This document shows, in pieces, positions 28,190-37,168 of a stretch of 57,737 nucleotides of DNA (position 1 is its first letter; every line of letters starts with the position of its first letter). The notes under the pieces were generated by a model. That model searched no databases. It saw only the letters and a program-made list of their open reading frames with translations, and was not told the DNA's origin. Source of the stretch: Hyphomicrobiales bacterium (lineage in GTDB: Bacteria > Pseudomonadota > Alphaproteobacteria > Rhizobiales > Beijerinckiaceae); the NCBI GenBank assembly GCA_027483505.1, contig JAIXUP010000038.1, positions 1 to 57,737 on the forward strand. The letters are read 5' to 3'. Both the position numbers and the translations under genes were made by a program.

Positions 28190-28789
28190 ATGTCGTTCAC
28201 GCTGCCGGATCTGCCCTATGCCCATGATGCGCTTCAGCCCTATATGTCGAAGGAGACGCTGGAGTACCATCACGACAAGCACCACCTTGCCTATGTGAAC
28301 AACGGCAACAACCTGATCAAGGGCACCGAATTCGAGGGCAAGAGCCTCGAAGACATCGTGAAAGGCTCGTTCGGCAAGAATGCGGCCCTGTTCAACAATG
28401 CCGGCCAGCATTTCAACCACATGCATTTCTGGAAGTGGATGAAGCCGAACGGCGGCGGCAACATTCCCGGCTCGCTCGAAAAGGCCATCATTGAGGCCTT
28501 CGGGTCCGTCGCCAAGATGAAGGAGGACTTCATCGCGGCCGGCGTCGGCCAGTTCGGTTCGGGCTGGCATTGGCTGGCCGTGCAGGGCGGCAAGATCGTG
28601 GTGATGAAGACCCCGAACGGCGAAAGCCCTCTGGTGCATGGCGCCATGCCGATTCTCGGCAACGATGTCTGGGAGCACAGCTACTACATCGACTACCGCA
28701 ACCGCCGCCCGGATTACTGCAAGGCGTTCATCGAGAACCTCGTGAACTGGGAGTATGTGGCGGAGCTGCATGCCGCCGCAACCAAGTAA
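28190..28789 (+). CDS. Superoxide dismutase, Fe/Mn type
   Basis: 199 residues; converts superoxide to oxygen and hydrogen peroxide in the cytosol. Metal ligands: His27 (EYHHDKHH), His77 (HFNHMHFW), Asp159 and His163 (DVWEHSYYIDY). The N-terminus SFTLPDLPYAHDAL is that of alphaproteobacterial Fe/Mn SODs; metal preference cannot be decided. The ATG at 28190 follows GAGGAG. Monocistronic with its own terminator. MbfA and this enzyme are both oxidative-stress functions but lie 18 kb apart. Confidence 0.96.
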   Translation: MSFTLPDLPYAHDALQPYMSKETLEYHHDKHHLAYVNNGNNLIKGTEFEGKSLEDIVKGSFGKNAALFNNAGQHFNHMHFWKWMKPNGGGNIPGSLEKAIIEAFGSVAKMKEDFIAAGVGQFGSGWHWLAVQGGKIVVMKTPNGESPLVHGAMPILGNDVWEHSYYIDYRNRRPDYCKAFIENLVNWEYVAELHAAATK

Positions 28790-28815
28790 GCGCCAGGCAG
28801 CGTGACCGGAACAGA

Positions 28816-28838
28816 ACGGGGCCTCGCGGCCCCGTTTT
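28816..28838 (+). terminator. Rho-independent terminator of the superoxide dismutase gene
   Basis: Eight-base stem ACGGGGCC / GGCCCCGT (28816-28823, 28828-28835), loop TCGC, followed by TTT. It overlaps the stop of the convergent deacetylase gene. Confidence 0.85.
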
Positions 28839-29671
28839 CATGTCGGGCCGAGCCCGGCGAAGCGGGCCACGGCCCAAGTGGCGGGGAGCGCCCCGGCGAG
28901 CAGCGCGGCATGCTCCAGCGGCCGCGTCGCCACAACGGGATCGAGGTGAATGAGTTCGTCATCGACATGCCCTGGATGGCACATGACGAGATGGCGCAGG
29001 CCGGGCGCGACCAGAAAGCGTGCCAGGTCGGCAGCGACATCACGGGCCGGATCGAAGGGCGAAACGCCGGCGAAGCCATCGTTGGTCATGAACCCTGCCG
29101 ACCGCGCGGCCTCCCCGAAGCCTGAGGCGAGGCCGCTGATGGTCAACGCCTTGGCAACAGCGAGGCCACGCGCACGGATGGCACCGAAGGTGTCGGAAGG
29201 GTCCCGCAGATACGGCTTTGCGCCAAGATAGCGTCGCAAGAGTTCGGCCAGCACAAGTCCGCGCAGGCCGGGCATGGCGTGGACGTGCTGATGACCATCG
29301 ACGAAATCCGGCGCGCGGCCCATCACGTCTTCAAACGCATCGAGTTGCCGCGAGATTTCGGCGGCGATCTCGGCGCGTGCGGACGCCGAAAGCAGCGCCG
29401 CCCGGATCACCGCGCCCAGGGAGGGCAAGGCGCCGCCGGGCGCCAGATGCGGCATGGGCCCGAGTGGAGCGGCGCAGGTCAGATTGAGATGCAGACCGAT
29501 GTCCATGGTGCCGGCATGCAGCGCAATCTCGCGGGCCCAGCTGCGCCAGTGCGGCCGGTTGGTCATCGCGCCGGTCGCGCTGAGCCGTTCCGCCGCAGCC
29601 AACTCGACGATGGCGCGGCTGACGCCCTCGGTCAGGGCGAAATCATCGGCGCAGAGCACGAAACGGGTCAT
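28838..29671 (-). CDS. ChbG/HpnK (YdjC) family carbohydrate deacetylase
   Basis: 277-residue metal-dependent amidohydrolase-type deacetylase that removes acetyl from N-acetyl sugars. Motifs: CADDFALT with Asp9/Asp10, GLHLN with His61, and VDGHQHVHAMP with Asp125, His127, His129 and His131, all intact. This family includes ChbG (chito-oligosaccharides), HpnK (hopanoid clusters) and NaxD (undecaprenyl-phosphate-GalNAc). It is divergent, 149 bases from a polyprenyl-phosphate-type glycosyltransferase; that context favours a NaxD-like envelope role. No hopanoid gene is nearby. Confidence 0.87.
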   Translation of the reverse strand: MTRFVLCADDFALTEGVSRAIVELAAAERLSATGAMTNRPHWRSWAREIALHAGTMDIGLHLNLTCAAPLGPMPHLAPGGALPSLGAVIRAALLSASARAEIAAEISRQLDAFEDVMGRAPDFVDGHQHVHAMPGLRGLVLAELLRRYLGAKPYLRDPSDTFGAIRARGLAVAKALTISGLASGFGEAARSAGFMTNDGFAGVSPFDPARDVAADLARFLVAPGLRHLVMCHPGHVDDELIHLDPVVATRPLEHAALLAGALPATWAVARFAGLGPT

Positions 29672-29820
29672 GTTCGGTTCACATCCGGGACGTCATTCTG
29701 GACCAGCACATGCGACAATCGGCCGGGCAAAGCAAACCAGACTGCAGTTCGGGCTTGTTGGAGCCGCGCCGATCCGCTTCTGTGCCGACATGCTGACCCC
29801 AGACGACATACGGAACCGAC

Positions 29821-30810
29821 GTGGCGACACCTGTCTTATCCAGATCCGACATTGAGCTTTCAGTTGTCATTCCGGTTTTCAACGAGGCGCGCAACCTCAG
29901 GCCGCTGGTCGAAGCCCTGTGCCCCGTGCTCGACCGCGAGACCTCCGGATGGGAGGTGATCTTTGTCGATGACGGCAGCGCCGACGATTCGCTTGCCGTG
30001 ATCCGGGAGCTCAACAACGCCGATGCGCGGCTGCGCGCGGTTTCGTTCAGCCGCAATTTCGGCAAGGAGATCGCCATCGCGGCCGGTCTCGACCATGCCC
30101 GCGGCCGTGCCGTCGCCGTCATGGATGCGGACCTGCAGCACCCGCCCGAGGTGCTGGCGACCTTCCTGGCCAGATGGCGTGAGGGTTTCAGCATGGTCTA
30201 CGGCGTGCGCTCGGACCGCAACGGCGAAAGCCATCTCAAGCGCAGCTTTGCGCGCGCCTTCTACAAGTTGTTCGAGCGCTTTGGCGAAACCCGCCTGCCG
30301 GAGGGAGCGGGGGATTTCAGGCTGATGGACCGCAAGGCCGTCGACGCGCTGTGCGCCATGGGCGAACGCGCGCGCTTTTCGAAGGGCCTCTACGCCTGGG
30401 TCGGGTTCCGCAGCGTCGGCGTCGAGTTCGACGTGGCCGACAGGCTGCATGGCGCGACCAAGTTCAACTTCCGCAAGCTGTTCAGTTTCGCCTTCGACGG
30501 CATCTCGTCCTTCTCGACAGTGCCGCTGAAGATCGCCACCTATGTGGGTGTCCTCATCGCGATTTTCGCAACTGGGCTGGCCACCTTCTACGCGCTGCGG
30601 ACACTGCTGTTCGGCACGGACCTGCCCGGCTTTCCGACGCTGGTGGTGTCGATCATGTTCTTCTCCGGCATCCAGCTGATTTCGCTGGGGCTGATCGGCG
30701 AATATGTCGGCCGCATCTTCGCCGAGGTGAAGCGCCGCCCGCTCTATCTGGTCGGCGAACATGTGGGGATTGCCGAGGACCAGCAGAAGAAGCCCGCAGC
30801 GATCCCCTGA
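29821..30810 (+). CDS. Family 2 glycosyltransferase, polyprenyl-phosphate type (ArnC/GtrB/DPM1-like)
   Basis: 329 residues. GT-A domain with VVIPVFNEARNL, D50-D51 (FVDDGS), and DADLQHPPE (102-110); then amphipathic segments and two C-terminal membrane helices (about 240-265 and 275-300). This is the layout of enzymes that charge undecaprenyl phosphate with a sugar on the cytosolic face of the membrane. The start is GTG 29821 with a weak ribosome site. It lies 64 bases before murJ. The sugar is unknown; see the finding on the deacetylase pair. Confidence 0.9.
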   Translation: MATPVLSRSDIELSVVIPVFNEARNLRPLVEALCPVLDRETSGWEVIFVDDGSADDSLAVIRELNNADARLRAVSFSRNFGKEIAIAAGLDHARGRAVAVMDADLQHPPEVLATFLARWREGFSMVYGVRSDRNGESHLKRSFARAFYKLFERFGETRLPEGAGDFRLMDRKAVDALCAMGERARFSKGLYAWVGFRSVGVEFDVADRLHGATKFNFRKLFSFAFDGISSFSTVPLKIATYVGVLIAIFATGLATFYALRTLLFGTDLPGFPTLVVSIMFFSGIQLISLGLIGEYVGRIFAEVKRRPLYLVGEHVGIAEDQQKKPAAIP

Positions 30811-30874
30811 GCGGCTGATCCGCCCCGCGGATGGTTGACCGCATCGTGCAGGCGCGCAACGGTCCAGCCTGACC

Positions 30875-32434
30875 ATGTTCACGAAGATTCTCTCGGTTGG
30901 CGGATTCACGCTGCTGTCGCGCCTCACGGGGTTCGTGCGCGACATCGTGCTGGCCGCCATCCTCGGCGCCAGCCAGATGATGGACGCCTTCGTGGTGGCG
31001 CAGCGGCTGCCGAACCAGTTTCGCGCGATCTTCGGCGAAGGCGCATTTTCCTCCGCCTTCATTCCATCCTACAGCCGCCTGCGCGAGCAGGCCGGGATCG
31101 CGGCGGCGCAACTGTTCGCGGACCGGGTGTTCACGATCCTGCTGTTGGTGCAACTGGCCATGCTGGCGCTGGCGCTGCCGCTGATGCCCTGGCTGATCGC
31201 ACTGGTGGCGCCGGGGCAGAAGGCCAATCCGGAGGCCTTCGCGTTGACGGTGGCGCTGGCACGCATCGCCTTTCCCTACCTGCTGTTCATCACCCTGGTG
31301 ACCTTGCAGGCCGGCCTCCTCAATTCGGTCGACAAGTTCGCCGCGGCCGCCTTCGCGCCGGTGCTGCTCAACGTCGCCATCGTCATCGCGCTGGCGCTGT
31401 CCTTCCTGTTTCCCTCCGCCGCCCATGCCGCCGCCTGGGGCGTGACGGCGGCGGGCGTGGCCGAATGGGCGCTGCTGACCCTCGCGGCCCGGCGCGCCGG
31501 CGTGATGGCGACGCTCGCGCGCCCGGCCATCGACCAGGACGTGACGTCCTTCCTGAAGGCTCTGGGGCCGGCGGTGCTTGGCTCGGCCGGCGTGCAGATC
31601 GCCGTGCTCGCCGACATGATCATCGCCTCATTCCTGCCGGCGGGGTCCTATTCGGCGATCTACTATGCCGACCGCATCTACCAGTTGCCCGTCGGCGTGA
31701 TCGGGATCGCGGCCGGCACGGTGGTCCTGCCCACCATGAGCCGGCTGATCGCGGCAGGGGATGCGGCCTCCGCCAACCGCGAGCAGAACCGCGCCATCGG
31801 CATGACGCTGATCCTGTCCATGCCCTTCGTCGCGGCCTTCCTCACCATGCCCGACATGCTGGTCAAGGCCCTGTTCGCGCGCGGCGCGTTCGACGCACGG
31901 GCTGCCGAGGTCGCGGCGCAGGTCCTGTTCGCCTATTCGGTCGGCCTCATTCCGGTGTTGCTGATCCGCTCGGTGGTGGCCAGCTTCTTCGCGCGAGGCG
32001 ACACGACGACGCCGGTCATCGCCTCGCTGACGGCGCTGGGGCTCAACATCCTGTTCAAGATCATCTTCGCCGAACAGCTCGGAGCTGCCGGCCTTGCGCT
32101 CGCCACGGCGCTCGGAGCCTGGATCAATCTCGGTATCCTCTACGTGCTGGCGCTGCGACGGGGCTGGACGGCCCCGACAGACATGCTGGCCAAGGCGCTG
32201 ATCATTGCCTTTGTCGGCGCCATCGCCTTTGAGCTCTGGGTGCTGGTCGCGCGTGACCGGTTCGTCGGCCTGAGCGGATTTCTGCCGCGCGAGCAGGCCT
32301 TGTTCGCGACAGCCATGCTCGGCGCCTCGTCACTGATCGCCTATGGCCTCGCGGCCTGGGCGGGAGCGAAGCTGCTGCGCTTTCCGCTCACGCTGCCGCG
32401 CAGACGCAAGGCCGCTCCCGCCGAACCCGAGTAA
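30875..32434 (+). CDS. murJ: Lipid II flippase MurJ
   Basis: 519-residue MOP-family protein with 14 predicted helices that flips lipid II across the inner membrane for peptidoglycan synthesis. Recognisable segments: SRLTGFVRDIVLA with the conserved Arg near the N-terminus, GEGAFSSAFIP, and FFARGDTTTPV late in the protein. The length matches MurJ. The ATG at 30875 is chosen for the family N-terminus. It is likely in an operon with the preceding glycosyltransferase. Confidence 0.95.
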   Translation: MFTKILSVGGFTLLSRLTGFVRDIVLAAILGASQMMDAFVVAQRLPNQFRAIFGEGAFSSAFIPSYSRLREQAGIAAAQLFADRVFTILLLVQLAMLALALPLMPWLIALVAPGQKANPEAFALTVALARIAFPYLLFITLVTLQAGLLNSVDKFAAAAFAPVLLNVAIVIALALSFLFPSAAHAAAWGVTAAGVAEWALLTLAARRAGVMATLARPAIDQDVTSFLKALGPAVLGSAGVQIAVLADMIIASFLPAGSYSAIYYADRIYQLPVGVIGIAAGTVVLPTMSRLIAAGDAASANREQNRAIGMTLILSMPFVAAFLTMPDMLVKALFARGAFDARAAEVAAQVLFAYSVGLIPVLLIRSVVASFFARGDTTTPVIASLTALGLNILFKIIFAEQLGAAGLALATALGAWINLGILYVLALRRGWTAPTDMLAKALIIAFVGAIAFELWVLVARDRFVGLSGFLPREQALFATAMLGASSLIAYGLAAWAGAKLLRFPLTLPRRRKAAPAEPE

Positions 32435-32439
32435 CGGGT

Positions 32440-33306
32440 TCAGACGCGCGCGCCGAGCGCGAAATCCATGTAGGCCTCGCGGGCCCTGCGGGTGATGGGC
32501 CCGGGCTGCATCGGGCGGTCGTCGATGCGCGTGATCGGCATCACCTTCGAATAGTTGCCGGATGAGAAGATCTCGTCGGCGGCCTCGAAATCGCTGTAGC
32601 GCAGCGTGGTTTCCTCGACCGTGTAGCCCGCGTCCCGCAGCAGCGCGATGGTGCGCTGCCGGGTGATGCCGTTCAGGAATGTGCCGTTGATGGCCGGCGT
32701 CTTCACGATGCCGTCCTTGACCATGAATATGTTCGAGGTGCTGGTTTCGGCGACGTTGCCAAGCATGTCGAGCACCAGCGCGTTGTCGAAGCCGGCCTCC
32801 TTGGCGGCGCGCAGTGCGCGGGCGTTGTTCGGATACAGGCAGCCGGCCTTCGAATCGGTCGGCATGCTCTCAAGGGTCGGGCGGCGGAACTTCGAGAGGG
32901 TGACGGAAAAACCCGCTGTCGGCGGCGGCATCGGCGCCTCGAACAGGCACAGGCAGAAACGGGTCGAGTCCGGGTCCGGCATGATCGTGCTCAGCCCGTC
33001 AGCCTCACCCCAGTACATCGGTTTGACATAGATCGCCTTGCCGGGCGCAAACCTGCGCGCCCCGTCGCGGGCAAGGTCGACGATCGCTTCAGCGGCCATG
33101 GTGGCCTTCAGGCCGAGGCCAGCGGCGGAACGGTTGACGCGGGCCGCATGCCTGTCCATGTCGGGCATGAGGCCGTCGAAGATGCGCGCGCCATCGAAGA
33201 CGGTGGAGGCGAGCCAGGCCCCGTGGCTGCGCGGCCCCATGATGCCGGGATTGCCCTCGACCCATTCTCCGTCGATCCAGCTCCAGGTTTGCGAATACCA
33301 GGCCAT
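32440..33306 (-). CDS. Branched-chain-type aminotransferase (class IV, PLP)
   Basis: 288 residues; transfers amino groups between branched-chain amino acids and 2-oxoglutarate. Fold-type IV features: GARIFDGL early, the PLP lysine probably Lys153 in DSKAGCLYPNN, and NVAETSTSNIF about residue 184 that binds the phosphate. Length and motifs fit rhizobial IlvE-like enzymes, although some members act on D-amino acids or 4-amino-4-deoxychorismate, so specificity is open. The stop lies five bases from the murJ stop (convergent). Confidence 0.87.
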   Translation of the reverse strand: MAWYSQTWSWIDGEWVEGNPGIMGPRSHGAWLASTVFDGARIFDGLMPDMDRHAARVNRSAAGLGLKATMAAEAIVDLARDGARRFAPGKAIYVKPMYWGEADGLSTIMPDPDSTRFCLCLFEAPMPPPTAGFSVTLSKFRRPTLESMPTDSKAGCLYPNNARALRAAKEAGFDNALVLDMLGNVAETSTSNIFMVKDGIVKTPAINGTFLNGITRQRTIALLRDAGYTVEETTLRYSDFEAADEIFSSGNYSKVMPITRIDDRPMQPGPITRRAREAYMDFALGARV

Positions 33307-33540
33307 GGTCTTGTCCTCGATGGGCGGCCAAACGCCGCCTGATGCAGATCGTCCGCATCGTTCGGGCTTTGCGGCCCCACGTCAACCGCGTGAGCCCCGC
33401 CTTTGCATGACATTGCCTGATCGATGCCATCATATCGGGTGAACCGTTTGCTTCGCGGCGAAGGTGAGCCTCCCGCTTGCACCGGTTGCGGCCACCGCCT
33501 ACACACGCGGCTCGTTGTCATCTCGTCCTGTGGAGCCTTC

Positions 33541-34260
33541 ATGCGCCCGTCCAAACGCCAGCCTGCCGAGATGCGCGCCGTGACCATGGAGCGCGGCGTC
33601 GTGCGCTATGCGGAAGGCTCCTGCCTGATCACCTTCGGCGAGACGCGCGTGCTGTGCGCGGCCACCGTCGAGGAAAAGGGCCCGCCATGGCTGCGCAACA
33701 CCGGCAAGGGCTGGGTTACGGCGGAGTATGCCATGCTGCCGCGCGCCACGCTCGAGCGGACACGGCGCGAGTCGACCACCGGCAAACCATCGGGCCGCAC
33801 CCAGGAAATCCAGCGGCTGATCGGCCGCTCGCTGCGCGCCGTGGTTGACCTCGGCGCATTGGGCGAGCGCCAGATCGTGGTGGACTGCGACGTGATCCAG
33901 GCCGATGGCGGAACACGCACCGCCTCGATCACCGGCGCCTGGGTGGCGCTGCATGATGCGCTGAAGTGGATGGAAGGCCGCGCCATGCTGCAGGGCCGTC
34001 AGCCGCTCAAGGATCATGTGGCGGCCGTGTCCTGCGGGATCGTGGCAGGACAGCCGGTGCTCGATCTCGACTACATCGAGGATTCCGGTGCGCAGACCGA
34101 CGCCAATTTCGTGATGACCGGCAAGGGCGGCATCGTCGAGGTACAGGGCACCGCCGAGGGCGAGCCCTTCTCCGAGGAGCAGCTCGCCGCCATGATGGCG
34201 CTGGCGAAGGCCGGCATTGCTGATCTCGTCGCCCTGCAGAAGAAGGTCATCGGCGGGTGA
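33541..34260 (+). CDS. rph: Ribonuclease PH
   Basis: 239-residue phosphorolytic 3' exoribonuclease that trims tRNA 3' ends. Begins [12 protein letters not shown]; the phosphate/metal region [17 protein letters not shown] (about 120-136) and the substrate-binding [20 protein letters not shown] (about 78-97) are intact. The ATG at 33541 has GGAG; the longer in-frame start at 33424 lies in the intergenic region. Four bases overlap a GTG of the next frame, giving the usual rph-rdgB order. Confidence 0.96.
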   Translation: MRPSKRQPAEMRAVTMERGVVRYAEGSCLITFGETRVLCAATVEEKGPPWLRNTGKGWVTAEYAMLPRATLERTRRESTTGKPSGRTQEIQRLIGRSLRAVVDLGALGERQIVVDCDVIQADGGTRTASITGAWVALHDALKWMEGRAMLQGRQPLKDHVAAVSCGIVAGQPVLDLDYIEDSGAQTDANFVMTGKGGIVEVQGTAEGEPFSEEQLAAMMALAKAGIADLVALQKKVIGG

Positions 34261-34280
34261 CCGGAGCGGGGAACAGGACC

Positions 34281-34934
34281 ATGCCGCTGCAATCTTCCCG
34301 TCGCCGGCCCCTGTCTGGCCATGTGGTGATCGCGACCCACAATGCGGGCAAGCTGGCCGAAATGGATGCGTTGCTGGCGCCCTACGGCGTCACGACATCC
34401 TCGGCCGGCGCACTCGGCTTGCCCGAGCCCGACGAAACAGGATGGATGTTCGCCGAGAACGCAGCGATCAAGGCGCAGGCCGCCGCCACGGCGACCGGGT
34501 TGCCGGCCATCGCCGATGATTCCGGGCTGTGCGTTGATGCACTTGATGGCGCGCCGGGCCTGTTCACGGCGGATTGGGCCGGGCAGCCGCGGGACTTCCT
34601 GGCCGCCATGACACGGGTCATCCGGGAGCTCGAGCGGCGCGCCGTGCCGCAGGACCGGTGGCAGGCCCATTTCGTCTCGGCGCTGGTCATCGCCTGGCCG
34701 GACGGGCACCAGGAACTGTTCGAAGGCCGCGTCCGTGGTGCCTGTGTCTGGCCACCGCGCGGACCGGGCGGCTTCGGCTACGATCCGATGTTCCAGCCTG
34801 AGGGCCATGCGCGCACCTTCGGCGAGATGAGCGCCGATGAGAAGCATGGCATCCCGGCAGATGGCAGCCAGGGACTATCCCATCGCGCCCGGGCGTTCCA
34901 GCTGCTGGCCGCGGCCTGCCTGACGCCAGCATGA
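34281..34934 (+). CDS. rdgB: dITP/XTP pyrophosphatase (RdgB/HAM1)
   Basis: 217-residue house-cleaning enzyme that hydrolyses dITP and XTP to monophosphates. Motifs: [14 protein letters not shown] near the N-terminus, the catalytic [25 protein letters not shown], and [21 protein letters not shown] near the end. The ATG at 34281 has a nearby AGGA; a GTG at 34257 overlapping the rph stop is an alternative eight codons longer. Follows rph in one operon. Confidence 0.94.
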   Translation: MPLQSSRRRPLSGHVVIATHNAGKLAEMDALLAPYGVTTSSAGALGLPEPDETGWMFAENAAIKAQAAATATGLPAIADDSGLCVDALDGAPGLFTADWAGQPRDFLAAMTRVIRELERRAVPQDRWQAHFVSALVIAWPDGHQELFEGRVRGACVWPPRGPGGFGYDPMFQPEGHARTFGEMSADEKHGIPADGSQGLSHRARAFQLLAAACLTPA

Positions 34935-34950
34935 GACCGGAGAAAGCAAG

Positions 34951-35595
34951 ATGACCGAGCCCGCCATCAAGGTTGCCGTGGTTCCCGTCACGCCGTTCCA
35001 GCAGAACGCCTCGATCATCTGGTGCACACGCACGATGCAGGCCGCCATCGTCGACCCCGGAGGCGATGTGCCCAAGCTGCTCGACGCCGTCAAAAAGCTC
35101 GCTGTGACGCCAACCGCCATCTGGCTGACCCATGGCCATATCGACCATGCCGGCGGCGCGGCGGAGCTGGCGGAAGCGCTTGATCTGCCTGTCGTCGGCC
35201 CCCATCGTGATGATCAGTTCCTGATGGACAATCTGGCCGAGCAGGGCCGGATGTTCGGACTGTCCGGCGCGCGTCCCGTGACATCGGGGCGGTACCTCAC
35301 CGACGGCGACACCGTCATGCTGGGTGAGGCGATGTTCTCGATCATGCACGTGCCCGGCCACTCACCCGGCTCGGTGGTGTTCTATCACGAGCCCGCCCGC
35401 TTCATGCTGGCCGGTGACACGCTCTTCCAGGGCTCGATCGGGCGGACCGATTTTCCCTATGGCGACCACGACCTGTTCATCCGCTCGATCAAGGCCAAGC
35501 TGATGACGCTCCCTGACGAGGTCGCCTTCCTGCCCGGACATGGACCGCCATCCACGATCGGCGACGAGAGGGCCCACAACCCGTTCCTGGCCTGA
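34951..35595 (+). CDS. Metallo-beta-lactamase fold hydrolase, YcbL/glyoxalase II-like
   Basis: 214 residues with the full zinc motif THGHIDHAGG (His61, His63, Asp65, His66), GHSPGSV at about residue 135, and AGDTLF. The layout and length match YcbL-type glyoxalase II-like hydrolases, which cleave thioesters such as S-lactoylglutathione. The ATG at 34951 has a GGAG site. It follows rdgB by 16 bases, so it is probably the third gene of the rph operon. Confidence 0.9.
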   Translation: MTEPAIKVAVVPVTPFQQNASIIWCTRTMQAAIVDPGGDVPKLLDAVKKLAVTPTAIWLTHGHIDHAGGAAELAEALDLPVVGPHRDDQFLMDNLAEQGRMFGLSGARPVTSGRYLTDGDTVMLGEAMFSIMHVPGHSPGSVVFYHEPARFMLAGDTLFQGSIGRTDFPYGDHDLFIRSIKAKLMTLPDEVAFLPGHGPPSTIGDERAHNPFLA

Positions 35596-35618
35596 GCCGG
35601 GCCCGCCGCAAATGTGGC

Positions 35619-35628
35619 ATGGTTAACC
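35619..35628. promoter_or_regulatory. CtrA-like site upstream of the second L,D-transpeptidase
   Basis: ATGGTTAA at 35619-35626 (reverse complement of TTAACCAT), extending to TTAACC. It lies about 65 bases before the start of the L,D-transpeptidase at 35691. Assignment is by motif only. Confidence 0.4.
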
Positions 35629-35690
35629 TTCCATAGACGGAGCTGTGGGAGTGTCGGTCTGCTGTTCCAACGGCATGCTGGCAGGAGACC

Positions 35691-37058
35691 ATGCGTATGC
35701 GTAACCGGCGCCACCTTCAGCCGCTCCTCTTGGCTTTCGCCACGGTCCTGTTGCCGGCCTGGGCCCTGGCGCTCGAGCCCCAGCCTGCCGCCGCCACGGA
35801 GTCGCCGCGCCTGACACCGGGAGCCCCCGCTACGCAGTCAGCGCAGGCGGTCGTGGACGAGGCAAAGGCCGCCCTGCCCCAGCACGTCAACCCGATGTAC
35901 GGGCCGCAGACACTGGAACACACCCGCGCGGCGCTCGCCTTCTATGAAGAGCTCTCGGCCAGCGGCGGCTGGGCCATGCTGCCGACGCAGATCGCAGGCC
36001 TCAAGGCCGGCTCGCGCGGCGGGCTGGTGGAGCAGCTCAAGATCCGCCTGATCCTGACCGGAGACCTCGATCCGGACGCTGCGCACGGGGACAGCTTCAA
36101 CAAAGCCGCCGAGGACGCCCTGAAGCGCTTCCAGGTGCGCCACGGCCTGTCGCAGACGGGGTCGGTCGGACGGTTGACGATGCGGGCGCTGAACGTACCG
36201 GTCGATGTCCGGCTCAACCAGTTGCGGGCTTCGATCCACCGACTGGAGGGCAACGCCTTCGCCTTCAGCAACCGCTATGTGGTTGTCAACATTCCAGGCG
36301 CGCAGGTCGAGGCGATCGACAATGGCGTGGTCGAGCGGCGTCACGTCGCCATCGTCGGGCGTCCGGACAGGCCCTCGCCTGTGCTGGCAACACGCATCAC
36401 GGCGGTCAATCTCAATCCGAACTGGACCGTGCCGACCTCGATCGTCAAGGCGGACATCATTCCGCACATGCGCAAGGATCCGGGCTTTCTCGCCAAGCAC
36501 CACATGCGGGTGATTGGCGCGGGCAACCAGGAGATCGACCCCGCCACCATCAAATGGGCGACGCTGCAGAACCCGAATTTCTTCGTCCGCCAGGACCCCG
36601 GCCCGCTCAACTCGCTGGGCCAGCTCCGCATCGACATGCCCAACCGCGATGCGGTGTTCATGCATGACACGCCGAAAAAGGAGCTGTTCCGCAACGACGT
36701 GCGCTTCAACTCCTCCGGCTGCGCCCGCATCGACGGCGTGCGCGATCTCGCGAGCTGGCTGCTCAAGGGCACGGAATGGGAAGACCGCAGCCGCATCGAT
36801 GCCGCGATCGCCAGCAACGAGCGCAAGGACATCAAACTGACCAAGCCGGTTCCCGTGGCCTGGGTCTATCTCACCGGCTGGGCGGCCGGCGACGGGCTCA
36901 TCCATTTCCGCGACGACATTTATGGCCTCGACACGCCGGAGGGCCTGGTGACCTCGACGATCTCGCCGCGCAAACCGGCGCCGGCCCGCGCCGATGTCAG
37001 GCCGGCGATGGCGCCGCAGCCGCCTGCGAGGCCTGCGACACCCGTAGCCTACCGCTGA
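35691..37058 (+). CDS. L,D-transpeptidase with peptidoglycan-binding domain (YcbB/LdtD-like)
   Basis: 455 residues. Signal peptide 1-28, a helical region, a peptidoglycan-binding domain (about 110-168, GGLVEQLKIRLILTGDLDPD), and a YkuD domain with MHDTP before SSGCARID (catalytic Cys344). Residues 165-340 hold the inserted region typical of the YcbB family. Periplasmic; forms 3-3 cross-links. The ATG at 35691 has AGGAG; an ATG two codons later is alternative. A disordered Pro-rich tail ends the protein. The TTAACC-type site upstream resembles that of the PBP region. Confidence 0.93.
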   Translation: MRMRNRRHLQPLLLAFATVLLPAWALALEPQPAAATESPRLTPGAPATQSAQAVVDEAKAALPQHVNPMYGPQTLEHTRAALAFYEELSASGGWAMLPTQIAGLKAGSRGGLVEQLKIRLILTGDLDPDAAHGDSFNKAAEDALKRFQVRHGLSQTGSVGRLTMRALNVPVDVRLNQLRASIHRLEGNAFAFSNRYVVVNIPGAQVEAIDNGVVERRHVAIVGRPDRPSPVLATRITAVNLNPNWTVPTSIVKADIIPHMRKDPGFLAKHHMRVIGAGNQEIDPATIKWATLQNPNFFVRQDPGPLNSLGQLRIDMPNRDAVFMHDTPKKELFRNDVRFNSSGCARIDGVRDLASWLLKGTEWEDRSRIDAAIASNERKDIKLTKPVPVAWVYLTGWAAGDGLIHFRDDIYGLDTPEGLVTSTISPRKPAPARADVRPAMAPQPPARPATPVAYR

Positions 37059-37168
37059 TCAGCACACTGATGCCTGATCCTGGGTAAACAGGATGGACGT
37101 ATCTCATAACGCCGACCTGGCCGGTTCGTTAAGCGGATCAGCTTAAGCTGGTCCTGCTGAAGGTCAGG

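Noticed and set aside
28838..29671. Reading the deacetylase as hopanoid-specific HpnK.
   Set aside because: No hopanoid (hpn/shc) genes nearby; the family also contains ChbG and NaxD, so the specific name is not supported.
37077..37094. Hairpin ATCCTG / CAGGAT after the second L,D-transpeptidase.
   Set aside because: Six-base stem without a T-run; too weak to call a terminator.
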